Source: CAZNPW01 sp964575185
Lineage (GTDB): Bacteria > Pseudomonadota > Alphaproteobacteria > Rhodobacterales > Rhodobacteraceae
Reading direction: 5' to 3'
Length of the DNA: 58,745 nucleotides
Assembly: GCA_964575185.1 (NCBI GenBank)
Contig: CAZNPW010000015.1
Location: 1 to 58,745, forward strand
The notes under the pieces were generated by a model that saw nothing but the letters and a program-made list of their open reading frames with translations, was not told where the DNA came from and did no database searches. How positions within the stretch are numbered: the first letter of the stretch is position 1; each line of letters begins with the position of its first letter. Below, piece after piece: positions 16,841 to 24,832 of this stretch. Made by a program: the position numbers and the translations under genes.

Positions 16841-17842
16841 TCAGCCTTCGATCAGGGCGCGGGCGGGGGTGCCGTCGAACAGCGCGGCGTCCTCGGGCCG
16901 CGCGCGGAAGCCGTCGTGGCCGGCAAGCCGCACCTCGGTGTCGCCGACGAGCACGTCGTTCTGCGCCGCGCCCAGGGGCAGCGCGGCCATGAAGCACAAG
17001 GACAGCCGCAGCGCGGCGGTGTCGAGGAAGATCGTCTGCAGCACCGGCTCCACCGCGACGTCGGCGCCGCGGAAGGCTGTCTCGACCTCGAGCCGCGGCG
17101 CGGGCAGGGCGGCGCGGAACGAGGGGTCGCCGGTGCGGCCGTCGGTGGCGGTCAGGTGCTGCATCTGCAGCGTCAGGCCCGGCGGCAGCGGGCGCGGCAG
17201 GCATTGCGCCGGGTCGACCGACTGCCAGTAGGCGGGGTTCAGGTCGGTCGGCAGCAGCGGCGCGCGCCGCCGTTGCCACGCGGCGTCGTAGGTGCCGCCG
17301 AGCCGCGACCGGCGCGCCCAGTGCTTCGGGATCGGGTTCAGCCCGCCGGGGGCCGCCTGCCCGTCGGGCCGGACGCGCGGGTCGGGGTCGCCGCGGCCGC
17401 GGCCGCGGCCGAGCGGGTTGTCGGCCCAGCCCGCGCCGCCGTAGCTGTTCCCCCAGGTCAGGTCGCAGGGGGCCGCGCGGGTGCCCTGCGGCGTGGCCTC
17501 GGGGGCGACGTGGAACATCCGCGTGACCGGGCCGCACTGCAACCCGGCCACGAAGCCGTCGACCGCGCCGCGCGGCGGGACGGCCCGCGCCGCGACCACG
17601 AGGTCGACCATGGGCTTGCCCGGGCAGATGTCGCTGTCCTCGATCAGGTCGCGCGCCGGGTCGTCGCCTGCGAACAGGGGCGAGAGGCGCACCGGGCGCT
17701 GGTCGGCCACGAACAGCGCCGGGCGGTCGTGGCGGATGGCGAAGGTCGCCTTGACCCAGACGCACCAGAGGCTCGCCCCGGTGTGGTCGCGCTGGAACCC
17801 GCCGTGGTGGGCGAAGGGCGTGCGGTTGGTGACGGTCCACAT
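16841..17842 (-). CDS. DUF2169 domain protein (T6SS adaptor-like)
   Basis: 333-residue DUF2169 protein. The N-terminal block TPFAHHGGFQRDHTGASLWCVWVKATFAI and the middle segments GCVAARAVPPRG-like VVAARAVPPRG, WGNSYGG and NPLGRG fit the family found next to VgrG, DUF3540 and DUF4150 genes in type VI loci, where it is thought to help load PAAR-type tips or effectors. It has no signal peptide. It starts 4 bp before the DUF3540 stop region (17847) and ends 4 bp before the DUF4150 start, so the three are one transcript. Biochemical role unproven. Confidence 0.8.
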   Translation of the reverse strand: MWTVTNRTPFAHHGGFQRDHTGASLWCVWVKATFAIRHDRPALFVADQRPVRLSPLFAGDDPARDLIEDSDICPGKPMVDLVVAARAVPPRGAVDGFVAGLQCGPVTRMFHVAPEATPQGTRAAPCDLTWGNSYGGAGWADNPLGRGRGRGDPDPRVRPDGQAAPGGLNPIPKHWARRSRLGGTYDAAWQRRRAPLLPTDLNPAYWQSVDPAQCLPRPLPPGLTLQMQHLTATDGRTGDPSFRAALPAPRLEVETAFRGADVAVEPVLQTIFLDTAALRLSLCFMAALPLGAAQNDVLVGDTEVRLAGHDGFRARPEDAALFDGTPARALIEG

Positions 17843-17846
17843 GCGG

Positions 17847-18239
17847 TCAGTTCAGCGCGACATGCGCCCCCCGCAGGGCGACGCGGCCCTGCGCCTCGGC
17901 CCGGATGTCGCGCCCGGTGATGCGCACCCGGCCGTCGGCGTGCAGCCGCAGTTCGGACAGGCCGGCCGACAGGATCAGGTCGCCCGACGCGGGCGCGGCC
18001 GTCGCCTCGGCCAGGTAGCCGAGCACGGCGAGCCGGCCGAGGTCCGGCCCGAAGGGCTGGCAGACCGCGAGCCGCCCGCAGTGACCCGCCCCCGCCGCCG
18101 CCACCGCGACGACCTGACGCCCCGCGGCCCCGGCCAGCACCGGGGTGCCGTCGGACATCGCGGCCAGCACGCGCAGCAGGATCAGGTCGGCGGCCTGCGC
18201 CACGGGGGCGGGCGGCGAGGGCGGCGCGGCGTGGCGCAT
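17847..18239 (-). CDS. DUF3540 domain protein
   Basis: 130-residue protein with the DUF3540 pattern: a Pro/Ala-rich start, then VLAAMSDGTPVLAGAAGRQV and a C-terminal beta-rich repeat (LSELRLHADGRVRITGRDI). DUF3540 proteins occur with DUF2169 and DUF4150 in T6SS effector loci, and their repeats recall the beta-helical tip of VgrG. The ATG at 18239 is preceded by AGGAG at ideal spacing; an extended frame to 18470 is probably not translated. As the first gene of the cargo operon, its promoter should lie in the interval shared with the adhesin gene. Confidence 0.75.
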   Translation of the reverse strand: MRHAAPPSPPAPVAQAADLILLRVLAAMSDGTPVLAGAAGRQVVAVAAAGAGHCGRLAVCQPFGPDLGRLAVLGYLAEATAAPASGDLILSAGLSELRLHADGRVRITGRDIRAEAQGRVALRGAHVALN

Positions 18240-18583
18240 GGCAATCTCCTGGTGATGACCGGGCGCAGGGGTCCGGCCCGGAAAACCCGTGCCGCCACGA
18301 TACGCCGTTGCGTCACCCTGTCCATGGGGAAGCGGGTCAGGAAAGCCCCGCCCGCCGCGGGTCGGGATTTCCCGGCGGCCGGTCCGCCGCATCCTTCGCG
18401 GGGCGGGGCTGTGGGGTGTCGCACGGGTGCCCCACACGGCGCGAAGTTGGGCAAATCTGCGACGCGACACGATCTTTTTCTGGAAAGCGGCGGCAAATCA
18501 GGGTAGGCACCGCGTCAAAGCCCCGGCAAGGGGCGCAAAAAAGCCCGGCCGTCAGGTGCCGGGCGCATGAGGTGGAGCAGGTT
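18240..18583. other. Divergent intergenic region with a two-hairpin leader before the adhesin gene
   Basis: 344 bp between the divergent DUF3540 and adhesin genes. No ORF here looks real. Nearest the adhesin start are two GC stems: GCCCC/GGGGC with loop GGCAA (18520-18534), and GCCCGGC/GCCGGGC with an 8-nt loop (18543-18564), separated by an A-rich GCAAAAAA. The second is 19 nt upstream of the ATG at 18584, with GGTGGAG between. This could be an attenuator or a regulatory leader. No riboswitch consensus was matched. Confidence 0.5.
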
Positions 18584-21343
18584 ATGACCAAGGCGATTGA
18601 GTTCGCCGTTCGCGATTCTGCGGGCGGCGTTGCGCGCGGGACCGTCGGCGGAGCCGGTGGCACCTTCATCCAGATGGGCACGGGCGAGAAGGTCTCGCTC
18701 AACCTGTCGCGGGCCGACGTGGTGGCCTACGAACGCGACGGGGCGGATCTGGTGATCACGCTGGCCGACGGCAGCAAGATCACGCTGGCGGGCTACTTCG
18801 CGGGCGCGAACGAGCTTTACGTCTCGACCGACGGCGACATCGCCCGGGTCGACCTGCAGGGGGCCGGCGACGGCCCGCTCTATGCCAGCTACGGCCCGAA
18901 CGAGGGCGGCGAGAAGTGGTCGGCGCTGGACGACCTGCGCTTTCTCGGCGGCGACACGATCGCCGACATCGCGCCGATCGAGGAACCCGCGGGCATGGCC
19001 GCCTTCGTGCCGGGCCTGCTGGGCGGCCTGGCCGGCCCGGCCGCCGCGGTCGTCGGCGGTGCCGCGATCGTCGGCGTCGTGTCGGGCGGCGGCGAAGGGC
19101 AGCCCGGGGACGGCGACGGGGATGGCGACGGCGACGGGGATGGCGACGGCGACGGGGATGGCGACGGCGACGGCGACGGGGACGGCGACGGGGACGGCGA
19201 CGGGGATGGCGACGGCGACGGCGACGGGGACGGCGACGGGGATGGCGACGGCGACGGGGACGGGGATGGCGACGGCGACGGGGACGGCGACGGGGACGGC
19301 GACCAGGTCGCTCCGCCCACGGTCGACGACCCGGGCCGGACGGAAACCGTCACCTCGAACACCGAGAACCGCGACCGCACCGTCACCGGGACGGGCGAGC
19401 CCGGCGACCGCGTGGTCGTCCACATCGGCGAGGTGACGCAGACCACCACGATCCGCACCGACGGCACCTGGACCGTGACCTTCCCGGGCAGCACCCTGCC
19501 CGAAGGCCGGTTCGACAGCGACGTGGTGTTCACCCACGGCGGCGGCGGGACGACCACGCTCGACGGGCCGGACTACATCATCGACACGATCCCGCCCGCG
19601 GTCAGCGTGACCGAAGGCTTCGTGTCCACCGGCGACGTGGAGAACGCGGTCGAGCACCAGAACGGCACCACCCTGCGCGGCCGCGGCGAGGCCGGGGCGA
19701 CCGTGACGATCGAGATCGGCGGCGCGAGCCAGACCACCACGGTGGCGGCGAACGGCACCTGGTCGGTGACCTTCACGACGACCGAACTCGTCGCGGGCGA
19801 ATACACCGTCGATGCGCGGATCACCGCGACCGATCCGCTCGGCAACCGGACGGTGGTGACCGAACGGGTGCAGGTCGATACCGAGATCAACGCCGGGATC
19901 GACGACGACCAGCTCGGCGGCGACGACATCGGGTCGGGCGCGGAGGTGGCGGGCGGCATCGCGCTGACCGGCACGGCGCAGGCCGGGTCGACCGTGCAGG
20001 TGACCTTCGAGGGCGTGACGCGCACCGTCACCGCCACCGCCGAGGGCACCTGGACCGCGACCTGGACCGCAGGCGAAGTGCGGGCGGGCACCTACGATTC
20101 GACCGTGACCGTGCGGGCGACCGACGCGGCGGGGAACGTCGCGACCGACAGCCACGTGATCCGCATCGACACCGAAGTCGTGCCCTTCACCCAGCGCGTC
20201 GCCTCGGGCGGGGCGGACGGGGTCATCAACGCGGCGGAAGCGCCGCAGGGCCTGACCGTGACGGGCATGGTGGAGCCGGGATCGACCGTGATGGTCCGCT
20301 TCGGGTCGGGCGATCCGGTGGCGGCGACGGTGGGCGCGAACGGCGTCTGGACCGCGACCTTCCCGGCCAGCGCCCTGCCCGCGGGCGAGCGCACGGTCAG
20401 CGTCACGGCGACGGCGACCGACGCGGTCGGCAACACCGCCACGCTGGCGGGTCAGGTCGAGATCGACACCATCGTGCGCAACTTCGCGCGGACGGGCGGC
20501 GAGATCGGCGGCGACGGCGTGCTGAACGCGGTCGAGGTCGGCGCGGGCCTGACCCTGCAGGGGACGGTCGAGCCGAACTCCACCGTCGTGGTGCGGCTGG
20601 CCAACGGCGCGACCGAAACGGTCGCGGTCGGGGCGAGCGGGCGGTGGTCGGTGACCTTCGACCCGGCCGACCTGCCCAGGGGCGAGCGCGACGTGCAGGT
20701 CACGATGACCGCGACCGACCGGGCGGGCAACCGCGCGGTGCTGACCGAGACCTTCGCGGTCGACACCGTGGCCCCGGAGACGCCCGACGTGCGCAGCTTC
20801 ACCCGCGACGCGGCGGGCCTGCGCGGGATCGGGACCGAGGCGACCGAGGACAGCTACGGCTTCGTGCGCATCAACGAGGACGGCAGCCGGTCCACGATCA
20901 CCGCGCGGCGCAGCGACGACCCGGACTTCGGCGAGACGAGCTTTGCCTTCGGCAGCTCGGCCGTGCCGGACGGGAGCTACCTCGTCATCAACACCGGCGA
21001 CGCGGCGGGGAACAATACCTCCACCCTGCTGATCGTGGACAACACCAGTGCCACCGACGTGGACCTGGGCCGGGCGGGGCTGCAGCAGTTCGACTTCAGC
21101 GCGATCGACCTGACCTTCGCGCCGGACGCGAGCCTGACGATCACGGCGGCGCAACTGGAAGGGCTGACGGGACCGGCGAGGGAGCTGATCGTCAAGGGCG
21201 ACAGCGACGACACGGTCACGGCGCTCGGCGCGGTCGACACCGGCGACACGGTGCAGATCGACGGCCAGACCTTCGCGATCTACACGCTGGGCAGCCAGGG
21301 CGCGAAGCTGATCCTCGACGACGACATCACGCTCAACACCTGA
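18584..21343 (+). CDS. BapA-like Ig-repeat type I-secreted adhesin
   Basis: 919-residue surface or secreted adhesin. Residues 1-140 form a BapA prefix-like domain (SLNLSRADVVAYERDGADLVITLADGS region). Residues about 140-170 are a Gly/Ala-rich hydrophobic stretch resembling a retention segment. Residues 175-240 are 33 Gly-Asp repeats. Then come five Ig-like repeats of about 95 residues (each with ...TDxxGN...xVDT) and a divergent sixth. The final 75 residues (LTITAAQLEGL...GDTVQIDG...AKLILDDD) match the C-terminal type I secretion signal of such adhesins. No Sec signal and no RTX nonapeptides. The following three genes encode its exporter. Confidence 0.88.
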   Translation: MTKAIEFAVRDSAGGVARGTVGGAGGTFIQMGTGEKVSLNLSRADVVAYERDGADLVITLADGSKITLAGYFAGANELYVSTDGDIARVDLQGAGDGPLYASYGPNEGGEKWSALDDLRFLGGDTIADIAPIEEPAGMAAFVPGLLGGLAGPAAAVVGGAAIVGVVSGGGEGQPGDGDGDGDGDGDGDGDGDGDGDGDGDGDGDGDGDGDGDGDGDGDGDGDGDGDGDGDGDGDGDGDGDQVAPPTVDDPGRTETVTSNTENRDRTVTGTGEPGDRVVVHIGEVTQTTTIRTDGTWTVTFPGSTLPEGRFDSDVVFTHGGGGTTTLDGPDYIIDTIPPAVSVTEGFVSTGDVENAVEHQNGTTLRGRGEAGATVTIEIGGASQTTTVAANGTWSVTFTTTELVAGEYTVDARITATDPLGNRTVVTERVQVDTEINAGIDDDQLGGDDIGSGAEVAGGIALTGTAQAGSTVQVTFEGVTRTVTATAEGTWTATWTAGEVRAGTYDSTVTVRATDAAGNVATDSHVIRIDTEVVPFTQRVASGGADGVINAAEAPQGLTVTGMVEPGSTVMVRFGSGDPVAATVGANGVWTATFPASALPAGERTVSVTATATDAVGNTATLAGQVEIDTIVRNFARTGGEIGGDGVLNAVEVGAGLTLQGTVEPNSTVVVRLANGATETVAVGASGRWSVTFDPADLPRGERDVQVTMTATDRAGNRAVLTETFAVDTVAPETPDVRSFTRDAAGLRGIGTEATEDSYGFVRINEDGSRSTITARRSDDPDFGETSFAFGSSAVPDGSYLVINTGDAAGNNTSTLLIVDNTSATDVDLGRAGLQQFDFSAIDLTFAPDASLTITAAQLEGLTGPARELIVKGDSDDTVTALGAVDTGDTVQIDGQTFAIYTLGSQGAKLILDDDITLNT
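19106..19303 (+). repeat. 33 tandem Gly-Asp codon pairs (198 bp)
   Basis: A 6-bp in-frame repeat (GGN GAY) encoding residues 175-240 of the adhesin. Codon usage within it shows a higher-order 18-bp period GGG-GAT-GGC-GAC-GGC-GAC repeated several times, implying expansion by slippage or recombination of blocks. Because each step is a multiple of 6 bp, length changes stay in frame. The acidic linker may bind Ca2+ or act as an extended spacer. Confidence 0.97.
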
Positions 21344-21365
21344 TCCGGTGGATCGGGGGTTGGCC

Positions 21366-22676
21366 GTGACGCACGGACCACGACGGACGGCAGGGGGCTT
21401 CGGCCCCCTGGCCGCGGCGCTGCTGCTGGCGGGCTGCGCGGGGATCCAGATGCCCGAGGTCGGCATGTTCCGGCTGGGCGAGACCCTGCCCCCGGCGCAG
21501 GCCGGCGGCGGCAACCTTGCGGCGCAGGGGGCGGGCTCGGCGCTGATCGCCGACCTTGCCGGGCGCGACACGGTGCTGGGGCCCGGCCCCTTCGCCGAGG
21601 TGTCCGAGGCGGTCGTCGCCGCCTCGGCCGGCACCGCGGTGGCCGAACTGCGCATCGCCCGGCTGAAGGCGCAGGCGCAGGCGACCAACTGGCTGCCGAG
21701 GATCGGCCCGGCGGTCAGCCTGTCGTCGCTCGGCGACATCGTGGCGAGCCTGGTGGTCGAGCAGGCGCTGTTCGACAACGGCCGCCGCCGCGCCGAGCGC
21801 GCCTTTGCCGCCGCTGACGTCGAGGTCGCGGCGGTGAGCCTTGCCGAGGACATGAACGCCCGCGTGCTGACCGGGCTGCAGCACTACCTCGACGCCGAGC
21901 GCGCGCGCGAGCAGGCGATGATCGCCGACACCGCCGTGGCGCGGCTGCTGGAGTTCAACCGGATCATGGGCCTGCGCGTCGGCGGCGGGCTGTCCGACAT
22001 GGGCGAGCAGCAGATCCTGTCCCAGAAGCTGGCCGAGATGCAGGCGACGCTGGCGGCCGACCAGGCCGCCGCCGCCGCCGCGCTCGCCAGCCTGAACGCG
22101 ATGGCCGCGCGGCCGATGGACGGGGTGCGCGGGCTCCAGCCGGTCGGCGCGCCGGGGGCCGAACCGCTCGCGGTCGTCCGCGCCCGGGGCGAGGGCGCGC
22201 GCGACGTGGCGAGCGCGAAGGCCGCCCGGGCGACGCTGCTGCCGGGCGCGGTGCTGCGCGGCACGGTGAACGGCGACGGCACCGAGGCCGACGTGCTCGC
22301 GGGCGGCGGGATGCTCGACGCGGGGCTGGGCGCGAACCTGTCGGCGCTGGACGCCGCGCAGGACCTGGCCGACCGCCGCACGGCCGAAGCCGCCGAGGAG
22401 GCGGGCCGCCGGATCCTCGCGCTCGACCGCGAGATCCTGGCCTTGCAGCTGCGGCAGGAGGACGGGGCCGAGGTGCTGCGCCAGTCGCGCGGGAACCTCG
22501 CGATGTTCACCGAGCAGTACGAGGTCGGGCGGCGCAGCCTGCTGGAGCTGGTCGGCCAGTTCGAGAGCGTGGCGCGGCAGGAACGCGAGCACGCCGGGCT
22601 GAAGTTCGACATCGCGCTGCGGCAGCTGCAGGTCGCGGGCTTGCGCGGGCAGCTCGTGGACGGGGGGCGGCTGTGA
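21366..22676 (+). CDS. TolC-family outer membrane lipoprotein of the type I secretion system
   Basis: About 436 residues. The N-terminus has two Arg, a hydrophobic core and the lipobox LLLAGCAG, predicting an outer-membrane lipoprotein. The body is Ala-rich helical with TolC/OprM-like repeats: VSLSSLGDIVASLVVEQALFDNGRR in the first half and NLAMFTEQYEVGRRSLLELV in the second. It should provide the outer channel for the adhesin. The GTG at 21366 is preferred (GGGGG upstream, good signal peptide); a GTG at 21348 is also open. Its stop overlaps the ABC transporter start by 4 bp. Confidence 0.85.
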   Translation: MTHGPRRTAGGFGPLAAALLLAGCAGIQMPEVGMFRLGETLPPAQAGGGNLAAQGAGSALIADLAGRDTVLGPGPFAEVSEAVVAASAGTAVAELRIARLKAQAQATNWLPRIGPAVSLSSLGDIVASLVVEQALFDNGRRRAERAFAAADVEVAAVSLAEDMNARVLTGLQHYLDAERAREQAMIADTAVARLLEFNRIMGLRVGGGLSDMGEQQILSQKLAEMQATLAADQAAAAAALASLNAMAARPMDGVRGLQPVGAPGAEPLAVVRARGEGARDVASAKAARATLLPGAVLRGTVNGDGTEADVLAGGGMLDAGLGANLSALDAAQDLADRRTAEAAEEAGRRILALDREILALQLRQEDGAEVLRQSRGNLAMFTEQYEVGRRSLLELVGQFESVARQEREHAGLKFDIALRQLQVAGLRGQLVDGGRL

Positions 22677-24832
22677 CGCGGGTGGTGGCCTTCGGCGTGA
22701 CCGGCGCGCGGCTCGACCCCGTGCCGGTGACGCCCCCGGCCCCCGACCGCACCATGGCCCGCGCCGAGCTTTGCGCGCTGTTCGCCGCGATGCAGGGGGC
22801 CGCGATCCCCGCGACCGACATCGCCGAGGCGCTGCGGGCGGCCGATGCCGCCGACGCCCCCGCCGTCGCCGCCGCGCTGACCGCGCTGGGCCTGCCCTGC
22901 GCGGTGCTCGACCGCCCGGCCCCCGGTCCTGCCGACTGGCCCGCCTGCGCGGTGATGCAGGGCGGCACGCTGGTCCTGGTGATCGGCCAGACCGAGGCGG
23001 CGGTGGAGCTGTATGACCCGACCTGCCCCGACGACCGCGCCGAGGTGCCGTTCGACGACTTCGCCCGCGTCTACACCGGCAGGCTGGTCGCGTCGCGGCC
23101 CGGCATCGCGGAGCTGGCCCGACGCCACGAGGATGCGCCGCGACGCGCGCACTGGTTCTGGGGCGAGTTCGCATTGCACCGCCGCGCGATGGTCGAGGTC
23201 GCCGCGGGCTCGCTTGTCGCGAGCCTGCTCGCCGTCGCGGTGGCGATGTTCTCGCTCCAGGTCTACGACCGGGTGATCCCGCACCAGTCCGAGGCGACGC
23301 TGTGGGTGCTGGCGATCGGCTGCTTCCTTGCCATCGCGCTGGAGGGCGCCCTGAAGCTCGCGCGCGCGGGGCTGATGGACGTGGCGGGGCGCAAGATCGA
23401 GCTGTCGGTGCAGGACCGGCTGATGGGCCGCCTCTTGCACCTGCGCGCCGCCCCGGGCGAGCGCAGGCCGAGCCAGCTGTTCCAGGCGATGCGCGACTTC
23501 GGGTCGGTGCGCGAGTTCTTCACCGCGGGCACGATCGGGTCGCTGACCGACCTGCCCTTCGTGCTGGTGTTCCTGGCGCTGGTGGCCAGCATCGGCGGCA
23601 ACATCGTCTGGGTGCTGGTCGCGGGCGCGGTGCTGATGGTGCTGCCGGGCTTCCTGTTCCAGCGCAGGATCATGGCGCTGACGCAGGCGACGCAGGGCGC
23701 GGGGATGAAGGCGAGCCGCATCCTCTATGAGGCCGTCTACGAGCACGAGACCCTGACCGTCACCCGCGGCGAGGGCCGGGTGGCGCGCGTCTGGTCGGAG
23801 CTGACCGCGCTGTCGGCGGCGATGTCGACCGACCAGCGGCGGATCACCACCTGGCTGACCACCTGGGCGCAGGCGGTGCAGCAGGTGACCTACGTGCTGG
23901 CGGTCGTCGTCGGGGCGTACCTCGTCTTCGCCGGGCAGTTCACCGTCGGCACGATCATCGCCGTCGGCATCCTGACCGGCCGCACGCTGGGGCCGCTCGC
24001 GAACCTCGCGGGCATGCTCGCGCGCTGGTCGAACGTGAAGGCCGCGCTGGTGGCGCTCGATGCGGTGGCCGAGGCGCCGCAGGCGGTGGAGGAGGGGCGC
24101 AGCTACCTGCGCCGCGACCGGCTCGAGGGGCGGTTCGAGCTGACCGCCACGACCTTCCGCTATGACGCCAAGGCCACGCCGACGCTCGACATCCCGGCGC
24201 TGGCGATCCCTGCGGGCCAGAAGGTCGCCGTGCTGGGGGCGAACGGGTCGGGCAAGTCGACGCTCCTGCGACTGCTCGCGGGGCTTTACGACCCGACGAC
24301 GGGGCGGGTGCTGCTCGACGGGGTCGACATGGCGCAGATCCACCCGCGCGACGTGCGGCGGGGGATCGGCTACCTGGGCCAGGACGTGCGGCTGTTCGCG
24401 GGCAGCCTGCGCGACAACCTGAACACCACGCAGCTCGAACGCGACGACGCGCGGCTGCTGGCGGCGCTGGATTTCGCGGGCCTCGGGCCGTTCGTGCGCG
24501 GCCAGCCGCGCGGGCTGGATCTGGAAATCAAGGAGATGGGCGAGGGCCTGTCGGTCGGCCAGCGCCAGTCGATGGGCTGGGCGCGGCTGTGGCTGCAGGA
24601 CCCCGCGGTGGCGATCCTCGACGAACCGACCGCCGCGCTCGACCAGACGCTCGAGGCGACGCTCATCAGCCGGCTGCAGGGCTGGCTTTCGGGCCGGACG
24701 GCGGTCATCGCCACGCACCGGGTGCCGATCCTGCAGCTGACGACGCGGACGCTGATCCTGCAGAGCGGGCGGCTCGCGGTGGACGGGCCGCGCGACGCGG
24801 TGCTGGCGCATCTGACCAAGGGGGCGAAATGA
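22673..24832 (+). CDS. Type I secretion ABC transporter (permease/ATPase)
   Basis: 719-residue exporter subunit of the LapB/HlyB type. The N-terminal region, residues 25-135, resembles a degenerate C39 peptidase-like domain without an evident catalytic Cys-His pair. The membrane domain spans residues 165-455 (VQDRLMGRLLHLRAAPGERRPSQLFQ marks the coupling region). The ATPase has Walker A GANGSGKST near residue 522, signature LSVGQRQSM and Walker B VAILDEPTAALDQ. The GTG start overlaps the previous stop (GTGA). It energises export of the Ig-repeat adhesin directly from the cytoplasm. Confidence 0.93.
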   Translation: MTRVVAFGVTGARLDPVPVTPPAPDRTMARAELCALFAAMQGAAIPATDIAEALRAADAADAPAVAAALTALGLPCAVLDRPAPGPADWPACAVMQGGTLVLVIGQTEAAVELYDPTCPDDRAEVPFDDFARVYTGRLVASRPGIAELARRHEDAPRRAHWFWGEFALHRRAMVEVAAGSLVASLLAVAVAMFSLQVYDRVIPHQSEATLWVLAIGCFLAIALEGALKLARAGLMDVAGRKIELSVQDRLMGRLLHLRAAPGERRPSQLFQAMRDFGSVREFFTAGTIGSLTDLPFVLVFLALVASIGGNIVWVLVAGAVLMVLPGFLFQRRIMALTQATQGAGMKASRILYEAVYEHETLTVTRGEGRVARVWSELTALSAAMSTDQRRITTWLTTWAQAVQQVTYVLAVVVGAYLVFAGQFTVGTIIAVGILTGRTLGPLANLAGMLARWSNVKAALVALDAVAEAPQAVEEGRSYLRRDRLEGRFELTATTFRYDAKATPTLDIPALAIPAGQKVAVLGANGSGKSTLLRLLAGLYDPTTGRVLLDGVDMAQIHPRDVRRGIGYLGQDVRLFAGSLRDNLNTTQLERDDARLLAALDFAGLGPFVRGQPRGLDLEIKEMGEGLSVGQRQSMGWARLWLQDPAVAILDEPTAALDQTLEATLISRLQGWLSGRTAVIATHRVPILQLTTRTLILQSGRLAVDGPRDAVLAHLTKGAK

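Noticed and set aside
18490..18583. Cyclic-di-GMP (GEMM) riboswitch before the adhesin
   Set aside because: There is a superficial GCAAA/hairpin resemblance, but the conserved core and paired P2/P3 receptor positions could not be aligned.
19106..19303. RTX calcium-binding nonapeptide repeats in the adhesin
   Set aside because: The tract is pure Gly-Asp dipeptides and lacks the GGxGxDxUx periodicity.
18515..21853. A 1112-residue open frame on the minus strand opposite the adhesin gene
   Set aside because: It is an antisense shadow created by very high GC3. It lacks family motifs, has runs of Arg/Ala/Gly/His, and spans the well-supported adhesin and part of the exporter gene.
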